Source of the DNA: Bacteroidales bacterium UBA6117
Lineage (GTDB): Bacteria; Bacteroidota; Bacteroidia; Bacteroidales; VadinHA17
DNA length: 20,070 nucleotides
Direction: 5' to 3'
Assembly: GCA_002428385.1 (NCBI GenBank)
Contig: DIWB01000002.1
Coordinates: 1 to 20,070 of the forward strand
Shown: positions 8,107 to 15,075 of the stretch, piece after piece
How the letters are laid out: each line of letters starts with the position of its first letter
How positions within the stretch are numbered: position 1 is the first letter of the stretch
The notes under the pieces: model-generated
Told to the model about the DNA's origin: nothing
Databases searched by the model: none
Seen by the model: the letters and a program-made list of their open reading frames with translations, nothing else
Position numbers and translations under genes: made by a program

Positions 8107-8622
8107 ATGAGCGGTCAGGAAATAGTAATAATCGTAATAGTGGCTCTGCTTTTGTTCGGCGCGGATAAACTGCCCGAGATAGCCAGGGGAATAGGGAAGG
8201 GGATGCGCGATTTCCGCAAGGCAACCGATGATATCAAGCGGGAATTTGAGGAGAGCACCAGTGAAATCCGGAAAGACTTTCAGGAAGTCTCCAATACAAT
8301 AGCTGGCGAGGTCAGGGATATCTCCGGTAATATTCAGAAAGACGTGGATGAGATCTCCAGCAATATTCAGAAAGACGTGGATGACATCTCCGATAACCTT
8401 CATCAGGAGGTGGGCGGATTTAAAAGCGATCTGGAAAGTGGTGTGAATGAAGTTAAAACGAATCTGGAATCCGGAGCCGAAGAGATAAAGGAAAACCTCG
8501 AAAAGCAGGCTGATGAGTCTGACAGTGCTCTTAAGGCTGATACAACGGAACCACAGAACACTTACAAACGGACAATCAACGAACCCGACGATAACTATTA
8601 CAATTATCACAATACGGATTGA
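8107..8622 (+). CDS. tatA: TatA-type twin-arginine translocase subunit with long repeat tail
   Basis: Pore-forming subunit of the Tat pathway, which exports folded proteins. The N-terminus has the full TatA signature: a short membrane helix (EIVIIVIVALLLFG, residues 5-18), the FG hinge at F17-G18, and the amphipathic helix ADKLPEIARGIGKGMRDFRK. Ordinary TatA proteins have about 60-90 residues; this one has 171. Residues 60-136 form seven consecutive 11-residue repeats (for example DISGNIQKDVD, EISSNIQKDVD, DISDNLHQEVG), with hydrophobic residues at positions 2, 6 and 10 of each unit and charged or polar residues elsewhere, so a long amphipathic helix is predicted. The end is acidic and Asn/Tyr-rich. 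TatC is not in the window. lolD starts 13 bases after the stop codon and is probably co-transcribed. TatB is an alternative name, but the FG hinge favours TatA. Confidence 0.9.
   Translation: MSGQEIVIIVIVALLLFGADKLPEIARGIGKGMRDFRKATDDIKREFEESTSEIRKDFQEVSNTIAGEVRDISGNIQKDVDEISSNIQKDVDDISDNLHQEVGGFKSDLESGVNEVKTNLESGAEEIKENLEKQADESDSALKADTTEPQNTYKRTINEPDDNYYNYHNTD
8284..8514 (+). repeat. 33-base periodic repeat inside tatA
   Basis: Seven in-frame units of 33 bases (11 codons) run from 8284 to 8514. Two neighbouring units share 23 identical bases (8329-8351 and 8362-8384, AATATTCAGAAAGACGTGGA plus TGA), which points to recent unit duplication; the other units are diverged but keep the amino-acid pattern. 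Confidence 0.75.
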
Positions 8623-8635
8623 TGGAATTTCTGTT

Positions 8636-9295
8636 ATGATAAAAACCCGGGGCATAACAAAATCATACGGTGATCTCAAAGTCCTAAAGGGGATCGATAT
8701 TGAAATAAAAGAACGCGAAGTTGTATCGATAGTTGGCGCCAGCGGAGCCGGAAAAACAACCCTTCTGCAGATCATTGGAACTCTCGACAAACCTGACAAC
8801 GGGACGGTTACTTTCAACGGTACCGACACCTCCCGGCTCAGGGGAAAGCCTCTGTCGGCTTTCAGGAACAGCCATATCGGCTTCGTATTCCAGTTTCACC
8901 AGCTTCTTCCCGAATTCACGGCTCTTGAAAATGTGTGCATTCCGGCCTACATTGCAGGCAAGAGCAAGGCAGAAGCGGAGGCAAGGGCGACCGAGCTGCT
9001 TGGATTCCTGAGTCTTACTGAACGGCTTGGCCACAAACCGTCAGAACTTAGCGGAGGGGAGCAGCAGAGAGTTGCAGTCGCCAGGGCGCTCATAAATAAT
9101 CCTTCGGTTATCCTTGCCGATGAACCGTCGGGAAACCTCGATTCCGAAAACAAGAACGAGCTTCATAAGCTGTTTTTCAGACTGAGGGATTCCTTCGGCC
9201 AGACAATAGTGATTGTGACACACGACACTCAGCTGGCCAACATGTCTGACAGAATTCTTCATATTAAGGACGGACTTATCATCAACGGGTCCTAA
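8636..9295 (+). CDS. lolD: LolD-type ABC ATPase (lipoprotein release)
   Basis: Cytoplasmic ATPase subunit of 219 aa, as expected for LolD/MacB-type ABC proteins that drive FtsX-fold permeases without moving substrate across the membrane. All motifs are intact: Walker A GASGAGKTT, Q-loop FVFQFHQLLPEFTALENV, signature LSGGEQQRVAVARAL, Walker B VILADEPSGNLD and the H-loop VTHDTQLA. The reading frame is open further upstream to 8513, but that part overlaps tatA and reads as unlike an ABC protein (TITIITIRIDGISV). The ATG at 8636, starting MIKTRGITKSYGDLKVLKGI, gives the standard N-terminus and lies 13 bases after tatA. No LolC/LolE permease is adjacent. It could also energise the MacB-type permease at 1619-3007 or the one at 16966-19413, which have no ATPase of their own here. 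Confidence 0.92.
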   Translation: MIKTRGITKSYGDLKVLKGIDIEIKEREVVSIVGASGAGKTTLLQIIGTLDKPDNGTVTFNGTDTSRLRGKPLSAFRNSHIGFVFQFHQLLPEFTALENVCIPAYIAGKSKAEAEARATELLGFLSLTERLGHKPSELSGGEQQRVAVARALINNPSVILADEPSGNLDSENKNELHKLFFRLRDSFGQTIVIVTHDTQLANMSDRILHIKDGLIINGS

Positions 9296-9388
9296 AGAAC
9301 TGACGCTTCAATAGATTGCAACTAAATTCAATAATAAGCTTCTCCTGAAATTTCCATTAGGAGATCAGGGGAAGAAAAATCTGCAGAA

Positions 9389-12300
9389 ATGAAAAAAAAC
9401 ATTATCCTTCTGATTCTGTTTCTGCCGGGGGTAATACTTACATCCCAGAATCTTCCGGAATGGGCTTACCCCGGTGTTTTCCGCATCAACAACGAACCTG
9501 CTCATGCAACCCAGATGCCTTTCCCCGATAAGGCAGCGTCGCTTACATTCGACAAAACTAATTCTTCATTCTACAGGTCGCTGAACGGGGCCTGGAGGTT
9601 CAGGTATCTTACAAATCCTTCACAGACACCTGAGGATTTCGCGGCAGATTCTATTAATGAATCGAGATGGACAAATATTGAGGTACCGGGCAACTGGCAG
9701 CTGCAGGGGAATTTTGATCCTCCCGTATTTACAAACATCAGGCACCCCTTCAAAGCCGATCCGCCAAGGGTGCCTCAGGATTATAATCCCACGGGACTTT
9801 ACCGGAAGACATTCACGGTTCCCGACGACTGGAAGGGCAAACAGGTATTCCTTCATTTTGCAGGCGTACAGTCGAATGCCACCGTATATCTGAACGGAAA
9901 AAAGGTCGGATACAATGAGGACGGCATGACTCCCGCGGAATACAACATCACCGCAATGCTCAGGGCCGGAGATAACCTTCTGGCTGTTCAGGTTCTGAAC
10001 TGGTCGGACGGGAGCTGGATCGAGGACCAGGATTTCTGGCGGCTAAGTGGTATTTACAGGGATGTGTTCCTTTATGCAACACCTTCACAGCATATTAGGG
10101 ATTACTTCGTGACCACCGACCTTGACGGACAATATAAGGATGCAACATTTAACCTTAAGGTATCAGTCAGGAACTATGCAGCCGCATCTGCAAAAAACCT
10201 ATGGGTGAGAGCGTCACTCATCGATGCGTCATCCAGGCCGGTCTTCGAAAAAGTGATGAAAGTCGGATCAGTCGGTGCGAAAAGGGAGACACTCCTAAAA
10301 ATGGATGAGCTGGTAAGAGACCCGTTGAAATGGACAGCCGAAACACCCAATCTGTATACACTGACCATGGAGCTCCTCTCCTCGACGGGCGAGGTGCTGG
10401 AGGTTATTTCTTCGAGGATAGGATTCCGTGAAGTGGAGATAAGGAACGGACAGCTCCTGTTCAACGGCAAAGCCATCGATATAAAGGGTACCAATCGTCA
10501 TGAGTTCGATCCCGACAGGGGAAGAGCTTTGACGCGCGAATCGATGATACGCGACATTGTCCTGATGAAACGGCTGAATATCAATGCTGTCCGCACCAGT
10601 CATTACCCGAACGATCCGGAATGGTATACACTTTGTGATGAATACGGACTGTATGTAATGGATGAAGCAAACATCGAGAGCCATGATCTGTGGGCCAATC
10701 GCAGATACTATATTGCCGAGAAGCCGGAATGGAAGGCTGCATGGATCGACCGTGGGGTATCGATGGTGCTGCGCGACCGGAATCATCCCTCAATCTTCAG
10801 CTGGTCGATGGGCAATGAAACCGGATGGGGCGCCAATTTTGATGCGATGTACAAAGCGATGAAAGCCCTCGATCCGGCACGCCCGATCCATTATGAAAGC
10901 AAAACTCCGGCCTATGCCAATGTGCTTTCGAGATATGATATCATTTCAACAATGTATCCAAACCTCGACGATATTGTCTCTCTTATGAACCAGGATCCGT
11001 CGAGGCCGGTCATCATCTGCGAATATGCCCATACAATGGGTAACAGCCTTGGCAACTTCAAAAAGTACTGGGACCTGTTCTACAAGTATCCGCGGCTTCA
11101 GGGCGGCTTTAACTGGGACTGGGTCGACCAGGGACTGAGGGCAGACGGTACGGGCGACGGATACTGGAATATTGTCAATTACATTGACGGGGCAAATGTC
11201 AACGACGGTCTTATCAGTCCTGACAGGATCCCCCAGCCCGAAACCCACGAATTCAAAAAGATAATCCAGAATATCCGGGTAAGTGATATTTCAGGTGGTA
11301 ATCTGCGAATAAATAACCTGAACTTCTTCACCGATCTGAAGAATGTCAGAATGGACTGGGAGGTGATTCGCAACGGCTATCCTGTCCGCTCGGGTTCGGT
11401 CGAAGAACTTAATATAAATCCGCAGGATTCGGCTGAAGTCAGTATACCGCTCGATGGAGATATGCTTCAACAGGATGGCGAGTATTTTCTGAACCTGGTG
11501 TTCCGGACAAAGACCGATCTGCCTTATGCCGTTAAGGGTTTTGATATCGCGTCGGAACAGATACTTCTTAAAGGTCAGACTCCGGAGGTTCAGGTTGTAG
11601 TCACTTCAGGAAAACCACTTCAGGTTACCGAAGGGGATATAATTACAATTAAGGGAAAAGAAATAGCAATCAAGGTTGATAAGGCGACAGGATCGATAAT
11701 TTCCTATGTTTTCAGAGGCTCGGAGCTCATCTCCAATCCTCTGCAACCCTGTTTCTGGAGGGTGCCGACCGACAACGATGAAGGAGGAGGAAACGGCGGA
11801 TTTGCAGCAAGATGGAGGAAAGCAGGGCTCGATCGGTACAGTGTCAGGGTCAGGAACCTGGGTTTCACGAAACAAAACAACGGTGATGTGGTGATGGATG
11901 TGGCTTCTGACCTGGTTTTTGTCGGGGAAAGAACCATGGATTTCACCGGCAGGTACACCTTCAGGACCGACGGCAGTATAGTATTCTCGATGGATCTGAA
12001 CCTTTCCGGCGATTTCCCTCCGCTTGCACGGGTAGGGATGCAGTTTGCGATGCCCGCATCCTATGACTATATTAAATGGTATGGAAGAGGACCCTTCGAG
12101 AGCTATCAGGACAGGAAGGAAAGCGCCAATGTCGGGCTCTGGTCGGGAGCAGTATCTGACCAGTACTTCCCGTACGTGATGCATCAGGAAAATGGTAATA
12201 AAACTGATGTCCGCTGGATAAAAATAACTGATGATGCCGCAACAGGGCTGAAGATCACCGGCACACCCCTGATGGAGGTTAATGTGCAGAACTATTCCCA

Positions 12301-12481
12301 GCAGGCGCTGAATCTGGCTAAGCCTTCAAAGAGGCTGTTCCGCGGCGACAAGACCTATGTGAATATTGATCTTAAGCAAATGGGACTTGGAGGTGACGAC
12401 AGCTGGTCACCACGTGTTCATGAGGAGTACCAGCTTAAGGAGAAAAGTTACAGGTTTGGGTTTGTGATTAATCCGCTGTAG
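9389..12481 (+). CDS. lacZ: Secreted GH2 beta-galactosidase (LacZ-like, five-domain)
   Basis: Glycoside hydrolase family 2 enzyme, 1030 aa, close to E. coli LacZ in length and domain order: sugar-binding jelly roll (about 45-235), Ig-like domain (about 240-345), TIM barrel (about 347-640), second Ig-like domain, and the C-terminal beta-galactosidase small-chain domain (about 745-1028). Catalytic residues are visible: acid/base E477 in SWSMGNETGW and nucleophile E545 in IICEYAHTMGN. Metal- and substrate-site motifs DEANIESHD, AVRTSHYPNDPEWYTLCDEYG and FNWDWVDQG also match LacZ. Unlike E. coli LacZ it has a signal peptide (MKKNIILLILFLPGVILTSQ), so it should act in the periplasm or outside the cell. 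No SusC/SusD pair, sugar regulator or other glycosidase is adjacent, so this is not a visible polysaccharide utilisation locus. The 93-base gap from lolD has only a weak 6-base hairpin (TCTCCT/AGGAGA). The exact beta-galactoside is unknown. Confidence 0.94.
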   Translation: MKKNIILLILFLPGVILTSQNLPEWAYPGVFRINNEPAHATQMPFPDKAASLTFDKTNSSFYRSLNGAWRFRYLTNPSQTPEDFAADSINESRWTNIEVPGNWQLQGNFDPPVFTNIRHPFKADPPRVPQDYNPTGLYRKTFTVPDDWKGKQVFLHFAGVQSNATVYLNGKKVGYNEDGMTPAEYNITAMLRAGDNLLAVQVLNWSDGSWIEDQDFWRLSGIYRDVFLYATPSQHIRDYFVTTDLDGQYKDATFNLKVSVRNYAAASAKNLWVRASLIDASSRPVFEKVMKVGSVGAKRETLLKMDELVRDPLKWTAETPNLYTLTMELLSSTGEVLEVISSRIGFREVEIRNGQLLFNGKAIDIKGTNRHEFDPDRGRALTRESMIRDIVLMKRLNINAVRTSHYPNDPEWYTLCDEYGLYVMDEANIESHDLWANRRYYIAEKPEWKAAWIDRGVSMVLRDRNHPSIFSWSMGNETGWGANFDAMYKAMKALDPARPIHYESKTPAYANVLSRYDIISTMYPNLDDIVSLMNQDPSRPVIICEYAHTMGNSLGNFKKYWDLFYKYPRLQGGFNWDWVDQGLRADGTGDGYWNIVNYIDGANVNDGLISPDRIPQPETHEFKKIIQNIRVSDISGGNLRINNLNFFTDLKNVRMDWEVIRNGYPVRSGSVEELNINPQDSAEVSIPLDGDMLQQDGEYFLNLVFRTKTDLPYAVKGFDIASEQILLKGQTPEVQVVVTSGKPLQVTEGDIITIKGKEIAIKVDKATGSIISYVFRGSELISNPLQPCFWRVPTDNDEGGGNGGFAARWRKAGLDRYSVRVRNLGFTKQNNGDVVMDVASDLVFVGERTMDFTGRYTFRTDGSIVFSMDLNLSGDFPPLARVGMQFAMPASYDYIKWYGRGPFESYQDRKESANVGLWSGAVSDQYFPYVMHQENGNKTDVRWIKITDDAATGLKITGTPLMEVNVQNYSQQALNLAKPSKRLFRGDKTYVNIDLKQMGLGGDDSWSPRVHEEYQLKEKSYRFGFVINPL

Positions 12482-12486
12482 AAGAA

Positions 12487-12569
12487 GCTCAGGGCTCAGG
12501 GCTCAGAGCTCAGGGCGTGTGTCAATAGTCTTATGTCTTGGATCATTTGTCTTGTGTCGTCTGTCTTTA
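12487..12569. repeat. Two adjacent arrays of 7-base repeats
   Basis: Directly after the galactosidase stop codon, GCTCAGG or GCTCAGA occurs four times in tandem (12487-12514). From 12521 a second, degenerate array keeps a 7-base register (GTCAATA, GTCTTAT, GTCTTGG, ATCATTT, GTCTTGT, GTCGTCT, GTCTTTA). The rest of the gap to 12701 is AT-rich and holds no gene. No stem plus T-run typical of a terminator was found here. Confidence 0.65.
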
Positions 12570-12630
12570 ATTGTCTTTCCCACGAATTTATGCTGACCGC
12601 GAGCCGCTTTAAAAAACACACGAATTTTTA

Positions 12631-12663
12631 TCGTAAAACGATATCTCACTTATTGTTTTACGA
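12631..12663. promoter_or_regulatory. Inverted repeat upstream of the TIGR02757 gene
   Basis: TCGTAAAAC (12631-12639) and GTTTTACGA (12655-12663) form a 9-base perfect inverted repeat with a 15-base spacer. AAAACGATAT, which overlaps the left arm, recurs as a direct repeat at 12678-12687, next to a weak -7-like TATGTTTT (12685-12692). The layout would suit a repressor site or a small hairpin ahead of the gene starting at 12702, but nothing here identifies a regulator. Confidence 0.35.
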
Positions 12664-12701
12664 CAAAAAATTTACCCAAAACGATATGTTTTTCAACACG
12701 A

Positions 12702-13490
12702 ATGAATGATATTTTATCAATGCCTCTGACAAGGGAAGAGCTGAAGGAATTTCTGGATGAAAAGGTTGAGTTGTACAACAGGCCTTCGTTTATTGAGCTC
12801 GATCCGATAAGCATTCCGCACCGGTATACCTCAAAAGAGGATATAGAGATAGCCGGATTTCTTGCAGCCACTATCGCATGGGGCAACCGTAAGATGATCA
12901 TTAGAAGTTCGGTAAGGATGATGGAGATACTCGAGGATTCACCTTATGAATTCATCGTTAACTCGAGCGATTGCGAGCTGGATCAGGCTGTTCGTTTCGT
13001 GCACAGGACCTTCAATCTGGTCGATCTTGCTTATTTTCTTCAGGCGCTCCGGCATATTTACAGGAACAAGGGGGGGCTTGAGAAAATATTTGATGCCTTC
13101 AAAACATCCGATTCACTTCAGCCTGCGATTCACGAACTTCACAGGATATTCTTTGAACTGCCGCATGAAAGAAGAACCGAGAGGCATGTTTCAGATCCGT
13201 TTAAGGGTTCAGCAGCAAAAAAAATCAATATGTTTCTGAGGTGGATGATCCGGAAGGATAACAAAGGTGTGGATTTTGGAATATGGGATTCGATATCTCC
13301 CTCCATTCTGTCGTGCCCCCTTGATGTTCATTCCGGAAATATAGCCAGGAAACTGGGGATATTAAAGCGGAAACAGAATGATGCAAAGGCAGTTGCCGAA
13401 CTTGATGAAGTGTTAAGGAGTCTCGATCCGGAAGATCCAGTTAAGTATGATTTTGCATTGTTTGGACTGGGAGCTATAGAAAGATTTTAG
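12702..13490 (+). CDS. TIGR02757 (DUF2400) family protein
   Basis: Soluble protein of 262 aa with no signal peptide or membrane segment, full length for the family. The recognisable family stretches are IAGFLAATIAWGNRKMIIRS (residues 50-69), INMFLRWMIRKDNKGVDFGIW, CPLDVHSGNIARKLGILKRK (205-224) and DPEDPVKYDFALFGLG (242-257). The function is uncharacterised as far as I know. The segment PLDVHSGNIARKLGIL resembles the P-x-D-x-H-x-x-R pattern after the helix-hairpin-helix in DNA glycosylases of the HhH-GPD superfamily, and a link to base-excision repair is plausible, but this is inference from pattern only. The ATG at 12702 is followed by a conventional N-terminus. The gene is convergent with the lipoprotein gene on the other strand, 48 bases away, with no clear shared terminator. 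Confidence 0.85.
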   Translation: MNDILSMPLTREELKEFLDEKVELYNRPSFIELDPISIPHRYTSKEDIEIAGFLAATIAWGNRKMIIRSSVRMMEILEDSPYEFIVNSSDCELDQAVRFVHRTFNLVDLAYFLQALRHIYRNKGGLEKIFDAFKTSDSLQPAIHELHRIFFELPHERRTERHVSDPFKGSAAKKINMFLRWMIRKDNKGVDFGIWDSISPSILSCPLDVHSGNIARKLGILKRKQNDAKAVAELDEVLRSLDPEDPVKYDFALFGLGAIERF

Positions 13491-13538
13491 TGGTATGGAA
13501 CTTCCGGTCTTCAGTCTTCTCCATCTGGCCGGACAGGA

Positions 13539-14771
13539 TCAAAAGATATTTTTTACTTTTTCCAGGCTCACTCCCAGGAGTTTTTCGCAAACCGGTGATA
13601 ATACGGCTTCTTCACCCGTAAAATGAAATACGTTGTGCTTATGTGAGAGCGATTCGCCAGGTTGCAGGAATGCTGCAGGCGAACAGCTTTCCAGTTCAAG
13701 AAATGGCCCCATTATACTGCCGTCTTCCAGTGGTCCGTCGTTATACGCATTTAAAGCATCGCCGGCCAGCGGATCTAAGTCGGGATTCCATTCCTGATTG
13801 AGATATATGGCCGGAGGATCTGCATCGAAAGTAATAATTGTCAATCGTTTGGAAATCGGATCATAATTTCCGGCTATCGCTTTTGTGCGCTTGGCGCTCA
13901 TCCCCAGTTTACTGCGATATTGTCCGTCAGTTTTCAAACAGAGTATTCCGGGTTCATAGTGAATCCTGTCCGACGGAATTTCACCGAAATAACCGGTTGT
14001 GGCAATAACACCCGGTTCTTTCTCATCACCTTCTTTATATGGAACAACAGTTACTGCCGAATCGGAAGGATTAAACATGTCGAGTATCCAGATACAAACG
14101 GTTCCGGTCTTTTCGTCCCATTTAAAATGGTTAAGGTTGGTAATTTTGTTATCAGTCGAATAAGCTACAACATTTATCCCGTCAGGCAGGCGCACATTGA
14201 GTTCCTGCTCAACCTGGCCGGCGGAAATAAGTTTTATTTTCCTGTCTGCCGAAATTCTCATTATATTTCCCTGATAGTTAAGCAGTTCCATATTTTTTGT
14301 CAGGGTGACTTCTGTAGATGATACTTCTTGTACATCCCAGGGTTCAGTATCGATGGCTTTCGGAGTATGCCAGTTATCGAACACCTGTGCTTTACCGGGT
14401 TCAAAGTAGATAGAATACTGCCCGCCTTCAGGTCCCAGCCAGAAACGGTTCTCTCCTCCATAGCCGTTCATGTGTTCATCGATGACATTCGAATTTAAAA
14501 CATCATGATTAACAAATCCCAGGCTGGCTCCCTCTGGTCCGTTTGCAGTACTGGTAAACACTTTTGCCTGATATCCGGGTGAGACTATCACCTCTGCTTT
14601 TTCATTGTATCCTTTTAAAACAATCAGCCCATTGTCTTTTTCCTTCAGAAAATTCAGATCATAACCGTATGTTCCTTTTTTATATTTATTCATTTTGTCC
14701 GGTTTAGAATTATTACAACCTATAACTGACAGCGACAAAAAAGCGGTTAACAAGACAGTGATTCTTTTCAT
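13539..14771 (-). CDS. Lipoprotein of the DUF6786/DUF4380-like type (mutarotase-like fold suspected)
   Basis: Exported lipoprotein of 410 aa. The signal peptide MKRITVLLTAFLSLSVIGC ends in a lipobox with C19 as the acylated residue, followed by NNSKPDKMNKY. The mature part is beta-rich, with motifs such as NRFWLGPEGGQYSIYFEPG, DTEPWDVQEVSS, GYFGEIPSDRI and FLELESCSPAAFLQPGESLSHKHN. The GPEGG, ELESCSP and HKHN-type segments recall galactose-mutarotase-like beta-sandwich proteins, and I think it belongs to DUF6786 or a close relative, but I cannot confirm the family. An enzymatic or carbohydrate-binding role in the envelope is inference. Upstream (higher coordinates) lies a 304-base gap with a long hairpin ending 29 bases from the start codon and a possible -7 box TAAATTTG on this strand at 14912-14905. 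It follows the LytTR regulator gene on the same strand but is probably separately expressed. Confidence 0.8.
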   Translation of the reverse strand: MKRITVLLTAFLSLSVIGCNNSKPDKMNKYKKGTYGYDLNFLKEKDNGLIVLKGYNEKAEVIVSPGYQAKVFTSTANGPEGASLGFVNHDVLNSNVIDEHMNGYGGENRFWLGPEGGQYSIYFEPGKAQVFDNWHTPKAIDTEPWDVQEVSSTEVTLTKNMELLNYQGNIMRISADRKIKLISAGQVEQELNVRLPDGINVVAYSTDNKITNLNHFKWDEKTGTVCIWILDMFNPSDSAVTVVPYKEGDEKEPGVIATTGYFGEIPSDRIHYEPGILCLKTDGQYRSKLGMSAKRTKAIAGNYDPISKRLTIITFDADPPAIYLNQEWNPDLDPLAGDALNAYNDGPLEDGSIMGPFLELESCSPAAFLQPGESLSHKHNVFHFTGEEAVLSPVCEKLLGVSLEKVKNIF

Positions 14772-14800
14772 CAGTATATAATTTTTAATTTAATGGTCTG

Positions 14801-14866
14801 ATGGAACCCACATGCTTGAATATTATATACATACGTGTTTGTGTATTTGATACATGTGGGTTTCAT
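14801..14866. promoter_or_regulatory. Long imperfect hairpin before the lipoprotein gene
   Basis: The outer arms at 14801-14814 (ATGGAACCCACATG) and 14853-14866 (CATGTGGGTTTCAT) pair at 13 of 14 positions. The inner arms at 14821-14833 and 14840-14852 pair at 10 of 13, plus two G-T pairs, leaving a 6-base loop (14834-14839) and a 6-base bulge on the left (14815-14820). A second small hairpin follows (TGTTGAT 14869-14875 with ATCAACA 14880-14886, T4 loop). No T-run follows on either strand in the right place, so a terminator is unlikely. It may be a 5' leader structure of the lipoprotein mRNA, an operator, or the remains of a MITE. Confidence 0.5.
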
Positions 14867-14984
14867 ATTGTTGATTTTTATCAACATCACTATAAACCTG
14901 TCTCCAAATTTATCCAATATTCTGGTATTTGCCTTCGAAACAACAACGTTTTCCCGGGGGATGACCCAACGTATCGTTGTTGGC

Positions 14985-15012
14985 GTAGAGACGCAATGCA
15001 TTGCGTCTCTAC
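14985..15012. repeat. 28-base perfect palindrome followed by AATAAC-type hexamers
   Basis: A perfect palindrome is centred between 14998 and 14999: left arm GTAGAGACGCAATG, right arm CATTGCGTCTCTAC. It is followed directly by AATAAC three times and then by diverging hexamers of the pattern AATnnC/GAnnCC to about 15054. Just before it lies an 8-base inverted repeat CAACAACG/CGTTGTTG (14941-14948 and 14975-14982). The core TGCATTGC is shared with the 34-base repeats near 4527 and 4856. Palindromes of this GTAGAGACG...CGTCTCTAC type are, as I recall, dispersed in many copies in genomes of several phyla. It sits 64 bases past the LytTR gene's stop codon, but there is no T-run to make it a classic terminator. 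Confidence 0.75.
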
Positions 15013-15075
15013 AATAACAATAACAATAACAATGGCAATGACAATACCGACGCCGATACCGATGATTATGGCCAT

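Noticed and set aside
8513..8635. Upstream in-frame extension of the LolD reading frame
   Set aside because: It overlaps tatA in another frame and encodes a sequence unlike any ABC ATPase N-terminus; the ATG at 8636 gives the standard start.
7645..8829. 394-codon - strand open frame spanning the end of secDF, the terminator, tatA and the start of lolD
   Set aside because: Its sequence is the antisense of three well-supported genes and a terminator hairpin, with no domain of its own; long antisense frames are expected opposite biased coding sequence.
9389..12481. Galactosidase as part of a polysaccharide utilisation locus
   Set aside because: There is no SusC/SusD pair, sulfatase, other glycosidase or hybrid two-component regulator within the window.
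4600..12612. Shared 10-base string GAGCCGCTTT in two intergenic regions (about 4600 and 12600)
   Set aside because: Too short and without matching flanks; likely chance.
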